DNA from: Isoetes taiwanensis
Taxonomy: Eukaryota > Streptophyta > Lycopodiopsida > Isoetales > Isoetaceae
NCBI GenBank assembly: GCA_021234155.1
Contig: JAJEKV010000011.1
Coordinates: 992,001-1,056,000, forward strand
Direction: 5' to 3'
DNA: 64,000 nt
This document shows, piece by piece, positions 60,270-64,000 of this stretch. Positions within the stretch are counted from its first letter, which is position 1. Each line of letters opens with the position of its first letter. The notes below the pieces were generated by a model that was given only the letters and a program-made list of their open reading frames with translations, ran no database searches and was not told the origin of the DNA. Position numbers and translations under genes: made by a program.

Positions 60270-62792
60270 AACAATGTGCTATGTCTTTCCACATGTCTAC
60301 AATATATTTGAATTTGGATTTGTTTTTCGGCCTCTTGCCATTGGCATCCCAAGCATAATGAATGGCATCTAAATTTTCGTACCTTGAAGGATCGGAAGGA
60401 TTAGGCCGCCAACGCTTAGTCAAGCAGTCTTTGTAGTCCCCTCCAGTAGGCTTCCACCACGATACAAAAATATGGCCAAAATATGTAGATTACGGATCAA
60501 GAACGGCATTCTCCTCTGCATATCCTAACCAAGTTGCGGTGTTATCATCTCCGGTTCGACTAGAACAAACATACCCTTTGTCACATGTATGTGAGGATCA
60601 AACTCTTCAAGAGGCAACCTTTGGGCTGACCATCGGACGGGCCACAATAAGATGGTAAAGGTCGTGTGACCAAGGCGGAATCGTCGACCTCTGGAACAAA
60701 TCTTTGTTTGTTCTAGAGGAGCTTGTCTTGTTTGTGGCCAAAATGCATCATTTTGAGGGCGTCTGGAGCAACATCCTCCAAAGAGATAAGAAGCTGGCTC
60801 GGTACTCAACACTTGCCGTGTATTGCCTTGCAAACAAGCTACTTTCTTGATTCTTACATATGTCCTTCCATAGGGAGATGTATTTGTTGATGCTATCCTT
60901 CAACCCTGGAAGATCTTTCAATGTTGGTCTAGGAGGAATATTTTGTGGCACACCACTTGGTATCATTGGTGACCATGTTCATCCTCTTTCCACATTCTAA
61001 CTCTGGAGAATCTGCTTTGGAAGCCACTCTTTATGTGTAGGACGCATTTTGTATTGCATAACAGGCCAATCTCCTGCCATCTTAAATTTGAAGAGCAATG
61101 GTTCGGTATGCCCAACCAGGCGTTGGCCCTTATCAGGGATGAATCCCTTCACAAAAGCTTTCCAATTTGGAACTTCATCAATAAAGTATGGAATTGGAGA
61201 TTTCGCATTGCACTTGCTGAACAAGTAAAGTAGCTCTGGTAGTGTCAAAGCATCCGATGAACTCATCAAGGTTGAAAAATTTCCAAATAAAGCATCAATA
61301 TCATCATGGGTGTGGCCGACCATCATAAAGCCCACTTGGATCTCATCAAAGACCTTAAGCCAAGTCAAATAAGATAAGTATGAAAAGACATACCTATTTT
61401 TGTTTTGCCCTGATGCATTATCAAGTTGCAAATAGAGATTTCGGGGGAGAGGGTTGAACGCCTCAGGATTCATTGTAGTTGAAGCATTTGGCAATATACG
61501 CCATAGAAGCAAGTTTGTTCTTCAAAGGATTGGTATCCTTGACTGCTTGCATCCATTTGCAATCTGCAGGCTTACTTCCACATAAGTCACCTATCTTGTC
61601 CTCTTGTACCAATTCCAAGTTATGCAATATCCTAGAAAGTGAACCAATATGGAAGTTTGAATCATCTTTCCATAAATCAAGTGAGAAATGACCATAGGCA
61701 CGTCCACCATGCCCATGAGTTAGAGCTCTGTCAACCGCTCTTCAGCGATCACCTCTCCATACTGATTTTGCTAGATGATGACTTCTAGGCACTAAAGTCT
61801 TAACCTGATCCATCTTATCATGTATTATACATAGATGATTTTACGGAGACCCATTTGTGACAATGCTCTCAATGCCAATATTGACTTACACGCAAAAGCA
61901 TTTGCTCTAGCATATGAGGCCGGCGTTGAATTGCAAGATTAGTCTCTCTCTTGTATCTTTTGTTTTTTCCAACTTTTGCTTAATTACCACGCAGATGTTG
62001 CATTTAGAGAAGGCTGTATTTTTTGCAATGCTAACATCTGGAAATTCCCTCTTCCATATACTATAAAAAGAGTTCAAGGCTACAGTTGTTCCTGTAAGCT
62101 CTTCAACGACTGCTCCAACTTCTTTATGTATAAGCTTCTTATTAAGAATGGAAGGAAGCTTGCGTACATTTTCTCTTACATCATCTCTACCTCTTTTGCT
62201 CCTATGGGGAATACTTTCAGCATTCTCCTGAATGAATCACATCCGGCACACATTCGGTGGCGGTGTAGTGGATCACGGGCTTCTTAGAGCCAGTATTACC
62301 ATGTTCAGCTACCTTTGCACCTGCTTCATATCTCTTTCTCCAATTGTAAAATGTTGACTGACTGATACCTAAAGCCATGCGCCACCCAGCCAGACAGAAT
62401 TCCATCCCCTTGAGCACTATCCTGTCCTCTCCTTCTCCTGTGTAAGTCACACTCAGCACGTCAAAAAAAAAGGTAACCCTTGCATTGTATGGTTGGGATA
62501 AAAATTCTTTTCTTAATTCACGTACTTGATGCTTGGTAAGTTTCTTGTTGCAAGTATTTTTGCAGCAGCTTGACTTCATGAACTTATTGATTGAAGTTGT
62601 GGAGCATAGCCTTTCCTCTTTGCTTTTCCCCTTGGGCTCTCTTGGAATCCTATGTGTGTAAGTATACTTCCTCTTTCGTTTGAATTGAGCCTGAATGTTG
62701 TCCTCAAATGATTCAAGCTCTATATCCTCATTTTCTTTAGCTTCTCGAGCTTGCAGATGTTGTGAGACAGTCCTTCCATCCAGCAGCATCAC
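60270..62792 (-). pseudogene. DUF7869-type transposase-like gene, decayed
   Basis: Minus-strand pieces in order: an N-terminal region (62792-62217) with CCKNTCNKKLTKHQVRELR and a helix-turn-helix-like ISQSTFYNWRKRYEAG; LIHKEVGAVVEELTG and FSKCNICVVIKQKLE (about 62120-61950); GSLSRILHNLELVQEDK (about 61620); the core LYLQLDNASGQNKNRYVFSY and MMVGHTHDDIDALFG (about 61420-61290), whose Asp residues probably bind metal; then a C-terminal part to about 60270 (SWWKPTGGDYKDCLTKRW). Frame changes and stops separate the pieces. The family is an RNase H-like, transposon-derived group common in plants and algae. Element ends were not found. Confidence 0.7.
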
Positions 62793-63857
62793 ATCGCTAT
62801 TTTCCCCCCTTAGAACAAGTGCATTCTCACTTGGCCTTTACGCACAAGCATGACATCTCGGATCTTCTTTCATTAGTTTGGAAGCACCTTTCCAACACAA
62901 AGGCCAACCTTTGTGTCTCCTAGAAATTCATCATCAGCGGCATCACGAGGATCCTTTGAATAGAATTATAGCTTACGCATATTTAGTTCTAGTACAAGAA
63001 TGGAGAATGTGGCCTTTGCATTTCCAAGAGTTACGTTCTTGAGTAACTAGTTGGTGGCTCATCATCATCGATGGTATTCTGCGTGCAAACCCGGTAGCTA
63101 AATCCAGCGATGGATCAATCTCTTCATGCGCATCCGATCACGCCTCCCAGATTCTATGTATGAGTTGTATGAGGTAGGTGTCCCCATGTTTGATCTTGGT
63201 GTCTCATCATGGGCTGCATCAATGCCATGAAAGCGTATATATCACTTGAGGCCATTCGATGAATGTGCCTGACCTCTGCCATATTATGCGCACCCACATG
63301 CAATCGGAAGCACACGAGTTGGCACCACGGCCTACCGGTAACTTGCACAACCCGTTACGTGGATCAACATCCTTCCATGGATGCTACTTCTATTAAGCCT
63401 ATGACCTCGCCAACAACAACATTGTCTTTGCATAAGTTCACCAAGTTCTCCGTGTTGCTCATTGGGTGAGATGTAGGAGGGCGGTTGATGATGTAGAGGA
63501 ACTACTAGGCGGGTTGGGGTTTCCGTCTCGGATGATGATCTGGTGTAGCATCACGGGCGATTCTCACGTCCGTCTAGGCCATTCGATAAGTGTGCCTACG
63601 GCCGGCAGCGTTATCGCTTTTGCACATGGAAAGGGAAGCACATGGGATGGAATTATGGCCCGGTAACCTCCACGGCGGCGTTCCTAAAGTAGTCAATGTT
63701 CTTTCCATGTATGTGCCCTCTATGCAGTTCATGCCCCCTAGCAACAACCACGTCCCCACAGAGGAAGTTCTGCAAGGTCCTTTTCCTGCAAGCATGCAAT
63801 GACACACACATTGTTAGAAACCCCGCGGAAATAGGCATAAAAAATTCACAAAACAGA
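62793..63857. other. Flank of the DUF7869-type gene with a degenerate direct repeat
   Basis: About 105 bases at 63250-63355 (GCCATTCGATGAATGTGCCT onward) are repeated with about 70 percent identity at 63579-63682 (GCCATTCGATAAGTGTGCCT onward). Otherwise no gene is recognised. The segment may be upstream sequence of the transposase-like gene. Confidence 0.45.
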
Positions 63858-64000
63858 CAAATGGCGCGGGTGCGCCATTTGTCAAATAGCGCACCCGCGC
63901 CATTTGCCACAAAATAGCGCAGCCGCGCCATTTGACGAAATAGCGCGGATGCGCTATTTGGAGACAAATGGCGCGGCTGCGCTATTTGATCTAATGGCGC
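63858..64000. repeat. Array of 24-bp hairpin repeats at the window edge
   Basis: Five complete units occur at 63858-63881, 63883-63906, 63911-63934, 63937-63960 and 63965-63988, and a sixth is cut by the window end. Each is an arm CAAATGGCGC (or CAAATAGCGC), a 4-base centre (GGGT, ACCC, AGCC, GGAT, GGCT) and the inverted arm GCGCCATTTG or GCGCTATTTG. Centres alternate between a GGNT orientation and its complement. The array continues beyond the window. Confidence 0.9.

Noticed and set aside
63858-64000. CRISPR-like array
   Set aside because: There are no unique spacers, the gaps are 1-4 bases, and the context is a plant nuclear genome. Hairpin repeats describe it better.

Overview
The window looks like nuclear DNA of a land plant. 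It is AT-rich and intron-bearing, and it holds plant-type L1 LINEs, a Ty1/copia element with an initiator-Met-tRNA primer site, a Gypsy-like solo LTR, PPR-gene remnants, an LRR receptor-like protein and a plant-type nucleotide-sugar transferase. The mix of DUF7869-like and HGKG...DG-type transposase genes makes me favour a non-seed plant, perhaps a fern; that is inference only. No intact host protein-coding gene was found. Nearly all recognisable genes are mobile-element genes or carry frameshifts or stops, and some of those fall in homopolymers and may be sequence errors.

Layout. (1) 1-1437 is AT-rich non-coding DNA. (2) 1438-12908 is copy 1 of a large direct segmental duplication. It contains a 5'-truncated LINE (1546-4157), a partial Copia element (about 4905-7323) whose gag and protease/integrase parts are separated by a 280-bp GT-AG intron-like sequence, a copy-1-specific LINE (8475-10849), and the 3' exons of an unidentified minus-strand spliced gene. 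(3) 12030-22542 is a nested tandem amplification of the 5' part of that same gene: first-exon/promoter units occur five times and middle exons twice. (4) 22572-23643 is a frameshifted nucleotide-diphospho-sugar transferase gene, divergent from the repeated gene. (5) 25571-28267 is a minus-strand LRR receptor-like protein pseudogene with its 3' end duplicated. (6) 30531-39740 is a minus-strand PPR pseudogene split by a 7634-bp DNA transposon (30727-38360). That transposon has GGGTG...CACCC termini and an ACAA target duplication, a DDE-like transposase gene on the minus strand, and a multi-exon gene with an FCP1/HAD-like domain on the plus strand. (7) 39741-45071 has no gene I can name. (8) 45072-58380 is copy 2 of the segmental duplication. 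It shares the first LINE and the Copia element but has its own insertions: a compound insertion with a 278-bp MITE, a 1225-bp PIF/Harbinger-like element and a 1556-bp solo LTR. (9) 58381-64000 is repeat-rich and contains a decayed DUF7869-type transposase gene (about 60270-62792), ending in an array of near-perfect 24-bp hairpins at the window edge.

Relationships. The shared and private insertions give a relative history: the LINE at 1546/45180 and the Copia element came first, then the block of about 9.1 kb was duplicated, then each copy gained private insertions. The two observations I consider most likely to be new biology are the transposon carrying an FCP1-like gene and precisely interrupting a PPR gene, and the intron-like sequence splitting the protease active-site triplet of the Copia element. 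In the latter, the unspliced frame ends just after Gag and the spliced frame would run on into protease-integrase.
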